Assembly (NCBI GenBank): GCA_024516155.1
Contig: JAJJXM010000040.1
Coordinates: 124,001-188,000, forward strand
Reading direction: 5' to 3'
DNA from: Pyronema omphalodes
Lineage: Eukaryota; Ascomycota; Pezizomycetes; Pezizales; Pyronemataceae
DNA: 64,000 bases
Both the position numbers and the translations under genes were made by a program. Below, in pieces: positions 35,879 through 48,691 of this stretch. Positions within the stretch are counted from its first letter, which is position 1, and every line of letters begins with the position of its first letter. The notes below the pieces were generated by a model. The model was not told where the DNA came from. It did not search any database and saw nothing but the letters and a program-made list of their open reading frames with translations.

Positions 35879-38800
35879 TTCACTGCCAGGTCAGCAATTC
35901 TTCTTTCCCTTGTGGCGACTGCGTTAAGACAAAAAAAAACACAAGGGCTGATTCGAAACTGTGATTCGAATGACCGAGGTGCTCCTTCTGTTACTTAAGG
36001 GAGGAATTAAGGGACCGTACGTATCAACTACAACTGACCTAAACCTTAGCCCCTGGAGAGTTGGAGGGAGGACTCTAGTTGGTGCCTGCACAGCAGCAGC
36101 CTAGCTAGCGGACTGACTGGCGAAGCAAGCGGAGGAAGCTATTGACGTCTCAACGGCAACTTGTGTTCTATACTTGTACGTAACAAGCAGTGAAGACAAT
36201 AGAGTGAATGGTAAAAGCTGATTAAGAGTGAATGAGGGATGACGCGATTGAAATCGAACTGAAAAGTGAGTGGATTGGTTGGTGGTTGGTGATGGATGGA
36301 TTGGGAGAGAGGGGAGGATTCTGGTTGCAGTTGGACGAGGACGGGGGAGCGAGCGAGGGGTGGCCGTGGTAGCACTTGCAGCTGGCTGAGAGGGACGGCG
36401 GAAGTAACAATCGCTCGTCTAGCTGGTACCTCAGGGCAGAATGTGGGGAGGGGGGGGGGATGAGTTTGGTATAAACTGCGGAGTTGGGTGATGTGAGATT
36501 CAGTTGCGGAGAGCTGGATTGAGGGGAGGAATATGGAGAAGATTTGCGAGCACTGTGACCTAAAGGTGGGTGGAGAAGATGGATACAGGAACACAAGGAC
36601 ACAGACAGCAGTAAGAAAATTCAGATTCAATAGACGAAGAAAGAATACTTTTCTAAACTTTGTATTTTTGTTTTCTTAATGAACAGCTTTCTACATTCAA
36701 TTGTGTGTCGCGGCTTATCTCATGAGTTTTTGCGTTTTGGCGACCGAACATGAAGATGATATCAGGCTAGAGGCGCTCGTGTGCAAGTAGATCATTTTGA
36801 TAGGGACTATGGGGACCTGACCCTCAGCTTTAATCAGCTATGTTCAACGCCTCGTACCTGCATGTGTTTGCATGCTCGTCTTGCAGGCCTGACAGATATC
36901 GATTGTAAGGTCTGTACATACCCTATCTATCTCAGGTACATTTTTTGTCAAACGCGGGGCAATGAACCAAAGGAGAACAAGAGGGATATGACGAGATCAA
37001 AAAGCAGAAACCGTTTTCCATTTTAAGGTTATGCGCGTGGCCATCAAAGCTGCTCACGTTGTTCGTCTGCTGCTGAACGTTGTGTTCAGCTCTTGTCCAT
37101 TTCCGGCTCATTCACGATTACGATTTCTTCTAGACCGCTAAATGCAACGCACGGAGCATCAAGCCTCATGATTTCCCCATTTCTATTTCTATTTTTTGCC
37201 TCGACGTTGGATATTTGTTTAAATCCCCGAATAAGTGAGTATGGGCAATATAGCGTAGAGCAGAGAAGAGCATAGAGCAAATACAGAAATGTCAGATTCA
37301 GGGGCTAGTTTTAGGTACGTACTACTGACTTTGTGAAACACCCCTCGCAGCGAACCAGTCTAATCATCAATGGATGTTTCCCTTGTTTCGCGTGAAACAA
37401 AAAGTTCAACAAAAGTTTCAGCGGCCAACGTGGAGAAGCGAAGACCGAAGACCGAAGACTGACGGACGAAAAAATACCAACTCAGAAGATGACAGCTTGG
37501 CATCATGTCAGACCATTCATCAGCAAAGCATCCAGATTCCTTATTCCTATTTCTATGTCAGTCATCAACCAAGCATCGAGATTCCCTATTCTTATTTCTA
37601 TGTATGGCAGTACCTGGCTACCATTAACTTTGGATCAGGCGTACATACATACATGGCCCTGCAGCGGCGAACCGAAGGGAATCCGAAGGGAACCGCACCA
37701 CGGGGAGCCACAGGGGGCCAGAGGGAACCTAAGGGAGCCTAAAGGAACCTGTGCCTTTGGTCCAGCATTTCATTTCATTCGGATCTCATCCCGTCGCCAA
37801 CTTCCTTCCTCATCTTACCATTCCCAAGTCCCAAATCCACACTTCGCATACCCAACGCCTCACCGCCCCGCGGCTGTATCGCAGCCGATAGATAACGCCG
37901 TATCCGCAACCCGCGTACGGTGCATAGTGGGGGAAAAATTCCCTACATACCTTCCCACTTTTCCACCAGCAGCAGCCTTGTCGAAATTCCCTACAGCACC
38001 ATATGTAACCCCCACCGATCGCGGGGTATGGTATTTACGATAGAGTAAAGTATAGTAAAGATCATAAAGTAATGTAAAGTAAAGGAAGGTAAAGTAAAGT
38101 AACATATACATCCCAACGCACCACAGTATTCACTTCTATACCAAAAGCAAACTGCAAATAGCTGAAAGCAACTGTAAATAACTAGAAGTATCTAGAAGTA
38201 CCTTCAACCCTCCATCCCATGACATCCCATGACATCCAACCCCAAGATACGCGCATCCAGCTTCCTTCTTCCTCTAATTCTCCAAGCACATGCAGTAATC
38301 TAATTTATTTAATTTCTCCAAAACTTGAAAAAAATCACCTCCGTGTTTCATGTTTATATAGAGAATACAGTATGAAAGTTTGGTATGTACGAAGCCTTGT
38401 GTAGCGTTAGCATATTACTTTACCTAACGCTTCTGTACTTTACTTTACCTTACTTTTACTTTACTCTATACCATGTCAGTAATTAATGGAATCAATAGCA
38501 GATCACGGGTTGGCCTGTGCTGATGCTGACTGTAGGAGATGGAGACGAGAATGGGGGTAGGGGGTAGGCCGGGGCGGTGGTGGTGGGCGGGGGGGGGGGG
38601 GGGGGTTTCTCAGCAGCTTCTAGCTATGGTGCCTGCTACATACATACACACTCATCCTCCTCCGTTAAAAACCCCGCTAACAACAATCCGGCAATCTTAA
38701 GGTACGTATGTCTATGTAAATCCGCCCCCACAGCAAAGATCACAATCGTCACATTTCCGCAATACGATAACCACGGACATCCTTAATAAAAAAAAAAACG

Positions 38801-39262
38801 ATACATACAGAGAAACATTTCCATTCCTTTGATCTCTGATGTCTCTAATGTCTTCCTGTAGATACCCGAGTCGATTACTGTGAATGCTGTGAATGCTGGG
38901 GTATTATACATACATACTACGGATACATACTTTGTATATAACCTATAGGGAATCCATCATATAACGCCACGCGCACGCGAGCTTATCACTTTATCACTTA
39001 TGTCTCCAATACTGTAACTTATTGTGCCCTACATAATTAATTGTGTAACTGTGTAACATTAAAAACTGCAGAAACTGCGGAAACTGCACCCTATGATACA
39101 CTCTCCACTGTCTGTTTTCATTCCTCAACCTCTGGAAAACACGCACAAGCAACCCCCCCCCCCCCCCCATCATCGCCACGGAAGACACAGGCGATAACTA
39201 CTTGACGCACAACGCATAACAATTATTTGTAATAACATAAGGTAAACAACACCCATCGAATC
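35879..39262. other. Spacer with simple repeats between LIM/RhoGAP and the tRNA
   Basis: No gene is supported. The 36.2-36.6 kb part is G/A-rich on plus and gives false Ser/Pro-rich ORFs on minus. A 42-bp imperfect tandem duplication with the core attcctatttctatgt lies at about 37527-37606. Near 37660-37745 the phrase gaaggga/gagggaacc recurs. An inverted repeat at 38.04/38.40 kb is listed separately. There is a G run near 38590-38606 and a C run near 39151-39167. Confidence 0.55.
38036..38475. repeat. Inverted repeat of degenerate gtaaa sequence
   Basis: The left arm, about 38036-38106, is tatagtaaag/aggtaaagtaaag-like. The right arm, about 38408-38475, reads as its reverse complement (actttactttaccttacttttactttactctatacc). 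The loop is about 300 bp. The right arm begins with a small perfect hairpin, agcgttag...ctaacgct (38404-38431). It may be a degraded foldback element or simply two satellites of opposite strand. Confidence 0.45.
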
Positions 39263-39334
39263 GGTTCTATAGTGTAGTGGTTAGCACTTCGGATTCTGAT
39301 TCCGGCAACCCCGGTTCGACTCCGGGTAGGACCT
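39263..39334 (+). tRNA. tRNA-Gln (anticodon CTG)
   Basis: A full cloverleaf can be drawn. The acceptor stem is GGTTCTA with TAGGACC (one T-G pair) and the discriminator base is T. The D arm contains AGTGGTTAGCA. The anticodon stem is TCGGA/TCCGG with loop TTCTGAT, anticodon CTG at 39296-39298, reading Gln CAG codons. The T arm is CCGG-TTCGACT-CCGG. There is no intron. A T-rich Pol III stop (cttttt) follows within 10 bp. Confidence 0.96.
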
Positions 39335-39391
39335 ATCTTTTTGCTTGTTTTACGTTTTTTGGTGATGCGAGGGTTTAGGTATTGTTGTTTG

Positions 39392-39519
39392 ATTTTTTTT
39401 TTTTTTTTTTTTTTATTTTTTATTTTTTTATTTTTTTATTTTTTTATTTTTTTATTTTTTTATTTTTTTATTTTTTTATTTTTTTATTTTTTATTTTTTT
39501 TTGGGGGGGGGGGGGGGGT
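39392..39519. repeat. T-rich microsatellite ending in a G run
   Basis: A run of about 22 T is followed by roughly ten copies of an 8-bp unit (t7a), then T10 and about 17 G. It lies just 60 bp downstream of the tRNA. Phe/Leu/Tyr-rich ORFs over it are artefacts. Confidence 0.9.
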
Positions 39520-41599
39520 TTGATTTTGATTTTGCGGAAAATGAAATATAAACTGGTATATTTACCTGACTAATAGTTACAGTTACAGTTCCAGTTATCA
39601 AAGTTAAAATAATCATTATCAGTGCTGGTAGTTACTTATAACTCATAACTCATAATACAACTCACGGTCTACAGCTTACAACTTACACCCCACGATTTAC
39701 ACATCCATTTCCAGTCTATATCAATGATTTTCAATATTACCCTCGATTTTTTTTTCTTGGTATAGTAACCAAGATACAGAAATCGATACTGAAAATTACA
39801 AATAAATTTTTCCCCCTGAGTGACACTGAGCCTACATTGATAACTCAACAAACGTAGCCATAAACTTTCGATAAGATGACTACCCAAGCTCCCTGCTCAC
39901 AGATATAATCATCGATGAAGGTAGAGCGGGTTTTTTATAGTCTGTGAAGATATATAGATGGACTGTGAATTTTTGGTATAGTATTGATTTCAGGAAATTG
40001 TATCTGCGTTGATGGGGTTATTGGATTTTGGCTGGGATTTTAACTGGGTTTCAACTGGAATTCAACTGGGATTTCAACTGGGTTTTATGGTATGTTGATG
40101 GCTCATGATTGTGGTTACTGTATTTGGAATCGAGAAACTGGAATTTGTAACCTGGAAGTATTTAGCGGGGAAATATAACTATCTATGTAGTAACTCTGGA
40201 GGCTTTGATTTGGGGGGCTGTGGAAATGGGTTAAGATATATGGGTATGAATAAAGTTGGATTGATTGGTGGGTATCTATATCGGGGTATATGGGTAAAGG
40301 GAGTTTGGTGTTTATCGGTTTGTTGGATTGAGAGTGTTTGTGAGATTTTATAGTCTAACTGGAAGCCTAATCTTGGGGTATTTTTTTAAAAAATATTAGG
40401 TTACAATAAGTACGAAATGATGAGTCTGAAAAAAGCCTTGTCAGATGTGGTAGAAAATTGAGTGCTTTTGTGACACTGAATAGGATATTTTATGATATGT
40501 GCTCGTATTCAAAATATTCTAGATTGGAATAAAAAGAGGAGATATACCGATACCAACAGATAATTATACCCAGCTCATCAGGATTCGACATTCGAGGCTC
40601 CGGTTAAATCCTGCTTAAATCCTGCTCGCTTTTGAAACAAAAACTACCTCAAAGACCCCGGTTGTGCTTGTAGATCTATTGGAACACCCGACACGTATGT
40701 TGATCACTAATACCGGTGTGTTTTTAGTGGCCTATGTATTCTAGCCAACGAACGCCTTCGTCTTCGTCTCCGCTTCTCGGCTGTCTACGTGGCTGTCACT
40801 GTCAAACACGTTAGCATTAGGATTAGAATAGAGTTACCGGAGTTAATGGGGATACATAAGGATCTAATCCTAATTGAAATAAAGGAGTATCTGTGTAGGT
40901 CCTAGAAACCCCTAGTTGAAGGCCTTGTGGAAACATCCGTCGGATGATTGTACCGAAAATTTAAGCTTTTATCTAGGACAAAAGAGATGGAGGAGAACGA
41001 GCTTCGGATGAGACATTCTAGCAGCGAGCTACTGACGAGGCTAGGTAATGGTGCGTACGTAAGCTGCCATAGGGTGATCGGCGAGAATAGTTAGGAGGTA
41101 AACATATATGAGCATAAAGGTGATTCTGGTTGATAATAGGAAATGTTTCATAGAGGTAGAGTGGAGTCGGAATTGAAACCTGAAACGAGGATTCCTTATG
41201 GCATGTCAGTATCTAATTTACACCTTTGTAAATCTCCACAAAGTTCAAACTCACAGCGGAAATAAAATCTCTCCTTACTAAATTTATCAGCACGAGCCTA
41301 TTGACCCTGCGCACTGAGCACCCACCAAGCTCGAGCTCGATAGCAGATAGCGTAGGCGTGCACTGACGACTATGCATATCGATCAGGCCCTTCTGTGATC
41401 AGGCATAAAAAGCTGCATCTCGGCACCGGCACATCAGGGTCAAAGCTTGACGTCTTTCGTAGCTGAATTGCCATGTTAAGCATAACCCCTAGAGTACACG
41501 GCTCCTAGGATGGTAATTCGTCGATTAGTTCTCCTATTGCGAACCACGCGAGCTCCTCCTATTGAATCCTCGTCAGTAAGCCACGAGGTGGACGCGTTG
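39520..41599. other. Spacer, no gene seen
   Basis: Contains a short degenerate repeat of tt(c)aactgg(g/a)(a/t)tt at about 40020-40085 and otherwise no recognisable coding sequence. The 82-codon plus-strand ORF at 40105-40353 is composition-driven (Gly/Trp/Val) and unconvincing. Confidence 0.55.
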
Positions 41600-43343
41600 A
41601 CTGCGGGCTCAAGCGAAGGCCTAAATGCTGAGGCCAGAACGACGCATGGAGTTGGAGCTGGGAGACGAACTTTTAGGCTCGAGCGGATGTAGACATCGGG
41701 TATCACGCAATGGATCTGCTGAAACAAGATGCTTCTAGAAGGTACTCATCAGTAACGGTGCAAAACACCGTGGTAAATGTGGGACAACGAATTTTCTGTG
41801 GAAGAGGTGGAAGCGTGGTCATGGAGCTGCTGTGTTGTTGTGTATCATCGGGTCGCAGCGACGGAAGTAACCACCAGCCTTGTTTACATCTGTATGCTCA
41901 TCAGCCACAGAACAGAATTTACCTCATACAGAATTTAGGAGGCAAGATATTTGGGCGAACTGCGCACATAGAAAGTCTTCCTTTGTAGATTCAAACTCCA
42001 CCCTCCATCTCCTTCACATAAAATCACACCGACACACCTCAACTTCATGGAGGGAAACTCGGCCCATCGCTCATTCACCCTAGCCCTAAGCCCTACCGGC
42101 GGGGATCAATGATCGGTCGGGGATGGTGCCCGCCGAGAACCAGTCGCAGACACTCAGCCCTACCCGCACTCACCACAACAAGTAGCCCGATCAGCCGTGC
42201 ACAAGGGTGCAATGGGCTAAATTTTTGTGTGTTAATTCATTCGGCCCGGATATTGTACTCGCTACAATCTACTCACAACCTCTGTCCGGAGCCTGAATCC
42301 ACTTGGATCTTTTTTTACTTCGCGGCTTGAATCCACTTGGATCTCATTTTTGCTGCCCTCTCTATCTATTCCTCTCTGAAACTAACTCTACCTTTACAAA
42401 TAAACTGGATATTTTAAAAACGCCTCTCTCTCTTTCTTGCGCCGCTTTCGCGTTTAGCGTTGCTCGGTTGGCCTTTTTCCTCCAGACAGAAGGGTGCTTT
42501 CTTTCGAAGCCTCTCTTTGGCTTCCCTTCCCTCATATTCCCTATCCTATGGAGGTCTCCTTCTTGGCTCTGTGTCTCTTCCGGTGTCTGAGCCCTTGTTT
42601 TTCGTCCTTGCTCGTAGCAAGTTCCTTCCCTTGATGGATTAGTTGCTTGCGGTTGCCCCTGGCCCTCTTTCTTTTTTCTTTGTCTGTCTGCCCCGTTGGT
42701 GTCCAGCGCGGGTCCTTTTTGGTCTCGACGGTTCTTACCCAGAGATTTTTCTCTGGTGCTTGTTCCTTTCTCTTTTGGTCTTCTTTCGACCCTTTTCGTC
42801 CGCTCTTCCGTGTTTTGCTTTCCGATGTTCGGAAATGCCGGTCTTTGGACCGTCGACTGACTTTCCCGTCCCGCTCGAGAGATCCTACTGAGGACTCTTA
42901 TCGCAGGTGATTTCCTATTCTCTTGTGCTTATCGGTTTTCGGACGTTGTGCTAACCAATGGCTTTGCGAATAGGGAATTCTTGATGTTCGGAAAGCAAAG
43001 AGTGCTTCTGTCTTTGGCGGCAAATTCTACGTAAGTAATCTATGCTTCTATTTGTTTTCTTTTCATTGATTTTCGCTTCCATCATCGAATGAACAAGCTA
43101 ACTGTGATTTGGATACGTAGGAGATTTTGATGCGACCGTTGTTCTTCTGGGGGCTTATCCTCCCCAGAATAATACGGTTGCCTCTTGCCTCTCTCGTTGG
43201 AATCAACAATGGTTGATCTGGTAGGTTTACTCTTCACTCATCGTTACAATCATTGCTGACAATACCACAGTCTTGGCTTTCTTCTGCGTGCTGGTAATTA
43301 CTCTCAAATTTCTCTCTTGAGAGCCCGGCTAACACAATTGTAG

Positions 43344-43672
43344 GCCTTTACGCCACCTGTGCGTGGCTCGTTGCGTTAACGAATTCCGGCAACAAATGGG
43401 GGTGGGTTGCCTGTGGAACGTCTGCTACGTGAGTACTCTTATAACAATCCTTCGATGCCTAAGCTAACTCAACATTAGGCCTCGAACTCACGGTGGCTTG
43501 TTGTGCCGTGATATTCCGGCAACAAACGGAGATGGATTGTTTGTGGGTCATCAAGGTAAGCACCTCGAAACAAACACCCAGTACCTAAGCTAACTGAGCA
43601 ACAGGCGTTCGAGCTGATGATGGTTGGTTGTGCCGTGGGGTTAGGGTAAGAAGTGGGGATGGACTGTGCTTG
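43344..43672 (+). repeat. Tandem exon-intron units in repeat copy 2
   Basis: Three exon-like blocks of 85, 77 and 68 nt (43344-43428, 43479-43555, 43605-43672) are separated by 50- and 49-bp introns with gtgagt/gtaagc donors and gctaac branch points. Blocks one and two share ttccggcaacaaa followed by a tgg(a/g)ttg core; block three is a more diverged relative. Frame-matched peptides share CC/GCAV and QQ.EMDC-like words, pointing to an old exon duplication, but lengths are not multiples of three. Confidence 0.6.
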
Positions 43673-45164
43673 GTACGTATTAGCAACGCCTGACGATTTT
43701 ATTTCAATTGTTAATAAAAGTTATAGGTCACATTTGCGTATCCGACATTTCAAAATGTGTCTGTTTTCCCGTGGTTGCGCGTGCCTAGTGGCTAGACGCA
43801 CGGGACGAGACAATGGTCCGATCGATGTTTGCCGTCGTCTCTTTGATTGGAAGAAACTGTGTATTTAGGATTTTTTTGATTTTGATTTTTCTTTTTTACA
43901 AGTTTCTATTACTTTGCATTAATTGAATGTTTTTCTCCAAATTTTCTCTTCTCAAGTGAAATCTTCGTTGCTGTAATATTTTCGTGTGAATTGTTCTCTC
44001 TCGCTAACATTAATGTCACTGGTGTTTAATCCGATCGGTGTCTTCCCTCGACGTAGCCCACATCGAACCTGCAACAGCTTAGCTCCACCTACACAGCCAC
44101 AGCCACACTCAGCAAGAATCTTGTAGCGGTTCTCCACCCCTCCTCCACCATCTGTTTCTTTCCCCCACCCGCATCTCCAAACCACTTACAGCTTCACAGC
44201 CGGCGACTCACCTCCATCCCACCAGGGAAAACACATAAGACTCAACATCGAGCTCAGTTCTTTGTCTCTTCGAATAGCTTGACGATCTTTTTATTCACCC
44301 TTGTCTTTTTTTATCTGGAGTCAGGTAGTCTCGAGTTGCTCCCTCAAACCACCTCGCCGCTTGTCCTTTCTTCTGGCGGTTCTGAGCTTTGCTTCGTAAG
44401 TTCTCTCCTTCCTTCACCTGCTTTCAAGTTGCATTTCCACCACAAAACTCGAGCTTGAATCTCCTGTTGCGAGCTTTGAGCTTCGTTCTTTGCCCCGCGT
44501 TCTTTCGATGTTCGAAGTCACTTTACCTTGAGCTACAGCTCCATTGAAGCGGCAATTCCCTCGTTGGTGGAGTGTTGGATGTTGAAGGAGAAGACAGAAC
44601 TAATACATTGCCGGTGGACAGAACAGTTCCAGCGCCTATCCAAAGATCTTGATCGGAACGAGCACCATGGCCGGTGTTTGACTGGCTTTGTAAGTTCACC
44701 TCCCCGATTCCAGCATATCAGATTCGAGCTTCATCCTACTTCCGATAAGAACTTCGTGGGAAAATGTAGGCTAATATCATTTAGTTAAATTCTACAAACG
44801 CACCAGCGTCCTTCCGTTCGGTTTCTTGATTGATTCAGGAATACCGAACCATACTTTGGTCTTTCTTCGGTCCTGTGAGTATTTCCTTTCATATACACGC
44901 CACAAGCGTTCCCCGAATCTACTTGGGTGTACTGCGAGCCCTTTACATTCCGGTTTCATCCTAACCCGAGTACGAGTGATTCGGCGTGTTGAACCACTGT
45001 GAGTTGATCAATAAGCTAACTGATTCATGAACATAGTTGCCTCAGCCGCAAAAACTGCTCCCAGACTGTTTCTCGGGTCTGGTCGAGACGATGCCGGACC
45101 TCCCAGAGCACTCATTTGCTCTGGGCGTTCTACTGGGCAGGACGGGCCTACAGTAGAGCTGCAC

Positions 45165-45695
45165 GAACGAAGAACGAAGCTTCGAATTATTAGAAGACCT
45201 TTTCCCATCAGCTCGAAAGTACGAGATCATAGTTGAGCTACGTGAACCGGACATTGTTCCAGTTACCACGAGCTCATCATGAATAACGACGGGTCCCCGC
45301 CGGGGCCGCCGTACCAGGACGACGATGACATCCCTTGCAAAGGATGTGGTCAGGTACGATTATTCTAATACTATCTGAAGCTTTGGAAGCTGGGATTATT
45401 GACGATTGGAATAGGTTTTAGAGGAGGGAAAAGCATTTGAGTTGGGTAAGTTGCTATCCCTGCCGAGCCGGCTCACCCAGAAGCTCGCGTTGCGGCGACG
45501 CGGGCATTATCACTCGCCGCGCCCGCAACGCCCGCAACATCCGCAATAACTGCATTTGAAGAGCAATTTGCTAACGAAGCTTCAGCCGGAAACCGTTGGC
45601 ATATTGATTGTTTCCGGTGTAACTCTTGTAGTACACTACTAGATTCCGATGCGAATCTATTACTTCTTAGCGATGGCTCCTCTAAAGCTCTCTAG
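45165..45695 (+). pseudogene. Captured 5' fragment of the LIM/RhoGAP gene with a 71-codon ORF
   Basis: 45165-45680 matches the reverse complement of about 35022-35535. It includes about 110 bp of 5' flank, the ATG at 45279, exon 1 (45279-45353), intron 1, exon 2 (45415-45445), intron 2 (45446-45585, with the same ttgcgggcg-type repeat) and the first 95 nt of exon 3. All start and splice signals are intact. The gene sequence ends at 45680 and the frame then runs four codons into repeat sequence to a TAG at 45693-45695. The spliced product would be 71 residues holding most of LIM1 (CKGC, HIDC, CNSC) but not its last zinc pair, and one Gly is changed to Ser near the end. It lies in sense orientation between two introns of the host repeat, so a chimeric transcript is possible. 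A folded LIM domain is unlikely. Confidence 0.85.
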
Positions 45696-47770
45696 ATTCA
45701 ATCAATCCATCCCTTCGGGGGTGGTATTGTGCGAATCGAGAAATGACATGAGCTGGGCTTTTGAGGTAAATATGAGCGTCGTCTCTGATTAAGGTACGTT
45801 CATATTTTCTTTATTATGAATTTATTGACGTATTCTAAATGGACATTGCTAATCGTAATTGTAGAATGGAATCCAACGTTGGAAATAAGCGACGCCACAA
45901 TAGAGTGCCGGTGGGTTCGGTGGGGGTCGGATACGCACGACCCTGGACCACCCTCTGGTGTCTTCGTGGTTTGTTTGTAGGATTGTTGTAATAGCATGAG
46001 ATTTGTGAGCGATATAATGATATAATCTTTGTTTGTCGAAGATCATGTTCATGGATAGACCATGTGTGGTCGCTCGTGGTGCGCAGCAGGACGCAGGGTG
46101 AATGGTGATTGTATTCGATATAATAAAACGTGCTTATAGTTGAAGTAAAAGCTTGAGTTTATCAATCGTTTTCGAAAATGAAGATAAAAATACGAGCTCT
46201 GAGTGATGCGTGATGCGTGATGACGTGGGCTCGTCAGTTGTGATTGATTTGGCATAGTCGCGAGCCGCAATCTCCGTGGTTGGCGCAGGAATCCAAACCG
46301 AATATGCGACGGAGAGTAGCGCTTGACTTGATATATTGCAGCGATTTTTATTTTCTTTATTTTTTTGTTCAATCAAATGTATTAAACATTGTTGGCCAGT
46401 GTCTACAATCAACTGAATGGAGATTCAATATTTGTGAGGCTTGTCGATGCTAGTCAGAATGGTAAAGACTCACTACTGGCTCCTTTGACAGTTCCTTCAC
46501 AGCTTTGTTAGCTCATCAACAATTCCAAGACCAATAACACCCTCAGCTTCTACGACACCTCCATGACCACCTTATGCAGCTCCCATGGTTAACCCTCCGA
46601 CACCTTCAATCGCTCCTTCCAAAGCCCCTCCAGTTCGATCCTTTCTTCGAAAACCTCTAGCTTCTCCACGGTAGCATTTCATTACAGTCTCTATTGTCCC
46701 TGCAGCGGCCTCACACAAAGATCATCCTCCGTACTACCTAACCTGTCATATAACCTACAATACAACTTGCAATAAAACTACTCTCGCCCCTTCACCTCAC
46801 GATTTCCCTTAATACCAGAGCGTGAACTCTGCCGTTGCGGCGTCAAGCTGAATTGTTTCTTGAGAGGCCTCTTCCACTTCCACCATTTTTTGGCTTCTCA
46901 CGTTAGTGGAATTGCTTACTCTCCTTTAGATTGCAAGTTCAGCTCCAGAAATCCCCTCTTTCTCAGTTTTGGTCTTTAATTACTGCATCGAAATCAATAC
47001 ATACTACAATTTGATACGGTGATGTTCTCGAATCTTGGTTAATCAGCAAGGATCAAGAATCTTCAGAATTGTGGATTATTGCCAAGTGCTTTCTCTCCCT
47101 GCGGTCGAAATCTCGACTTCTTGAGTTCCCCCTTTCTGGATTTCCATTTCTAATTACCGCTCCAGCACTGCCATATACCATAGAATAATACGGCAATACT
47201 CTCGGCTCTCGGTTGATCAGCCAACGAAGAAGCTTCGGAATGCCAGATTAATGAGTTTATCCTCTCTTCCTTGAGTAACTATCTATCTAGGAAGGAATTT
47301 GTGGTGCCTCTTCGCTCTATGTTAGATGGCCAGGCGAATTTTGAAGCTTAAGGATATTACCGCTGACAATTGATAGCTTCAAGGCTACGATACATTCAAA
47401 ATGGCAGTATTATTTGCCTCCGCACCTCTTCTCCTGCATCCACTCGACGCCGAGCCACCGATACTTATCTTTCATCTTCAGATAACCCTCCAGAATTTCA
47501 GCCAGATAAGCAGCGTCAAGGGGGGCGCTATTGGATTTCCAGGCGTGGTAGTGGTCCTGCTGTCGACATAATACAGCGGCTGATGACGATGCCTCCAGTG
47601 GATGAGAGTCATTATAGAAGAACCTGCACACCGAGATTGCATCAATTCTGGAGGTGTGGAAAATTAGCGGATGTCTTCTATAGTTACCATACTGATGGTG
47701 CTTATATAGCCCTGACGCTGATATTGGAATACTTCCGATGAGCTTATCTGTGTTTTCTTTAGGCCCATGA

Positions 47771-48690
47771 GAATAGCGCCGTGCAGTCGATGCGGTTTGA
47801 TCGATGCCGATGCTGTCACTCGGGATAAATACTATCCCTGTCATATCATATTTTTTTCCTAGCCTTTTCCCCTAGCATCAAAGATGCTATTTAGACACCT
47901 CTCACGAGAGAAACTCAATCTGATTCAGCATCTCGAAAGAGGAGGAAATGATGTCACTTCAAGCTTCGCCTGGGGTATCCCAGTGATGGTACTGCACGCA
48001 TGACCTCCATAACGTAAGTTCCGATGTGACTCGTCGTTATCCACAAAACGCGTTTGGTTAAATCTCGACCAGAACGAATCACATTTTCTCATAAATCAGT
48101 ACGGGAAATGAAGCATCATTGTGATTTCTATAGGTAGACTTTCAAACACGCGCCGACTTTCCTTCAACCTTGTCCGTATATCCCTTCTTGTCGTATCAGG
48201 CAGGGCACGGTTGATTTATTGGCAACATTCTTATATTACATCCTGGGAATAATCAATTTCTCAGTTTACACTCTACATTTTTATAAAACCACATTTTTAT
48301 GTCGAGGAGGATGTCTTCCCCAGGAGGCAACAGAAACCCTGGGCAGCTCCGCAATTTCCGTTCTCCCGACCGAATCTGGTTGTAGTATTGGCGAGGCCGC
48401 CAGGCCAGAAGAATATTCCCTAATGCGATAAGTCAGCACACTGATGTTTGGTGGTTCGCGAGACTGTTTCGATGGTTGGGATAATGTGGGTGATTGATGA
48501 ACATACTCTTAGAATCTTCCAGGTTGCCTCAAAAGTTGATTTCGGTCCAAGATATGACGTGCCATTACTGTATTTCTAAGATGATCAGGTCAAGTCATTC
48601 CACAATAAACGAGCGTGGCCTCAAGGGGTAACTTACTATCGAAGCTGTTTTAGGGAAGACCCAAACGCCGCTGTCTGCCAATAGAAGCCG
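47771..48690. other. Spacer after repeat copy 2
   Basis: No gene is supported. Some stretches look like worn exons (ORF 48219-48431 on plus), but without motif. It leads into the tandem array. Confidence 0.5.
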
Positions 48691-48691
48691 C

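Larger units (their letters stand above)
41600..47770 (+). repeat. 6-kb dispersed multi-intron repeat, copy 2
   Basis: Same orientation as copy 1 (5330-11170) and alignable through the same landmarks. Plus-strand intron signatures include about 42907-42975, 43035-43121, 43222-43271, 43294-43343, 43429-43478, 43556-43604, about 43673-43726, 44875-45036 and 45794-45864, most with gctaac or ctaat before the AG. Exon pieces 43479-43555 (77 nt) and 43605-43672 (68 nt) have exactly the same lengths as in copy 1. The acceptor at 43343 is intact here but mutated in copy 1. An ataataaaac polyadenylation-like word near 46123 matches copy 1 at 9365. The copy holds the captured LIM/RhoGAP fragment at 45165-45680. 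No long ORF conserved with copy 1 was found, and no mobility protein. Boundaries are estimates where similarity fades. Confidence 0.75.

Noticed and set aside
47410..47844. 144-codon minus-strand ORF at the end of repeat copy 2, with a protein-like start
   Set aside because: The matching part of copy 1 (about 10780-11150) does not keep the frame, and no motif is recognisable.
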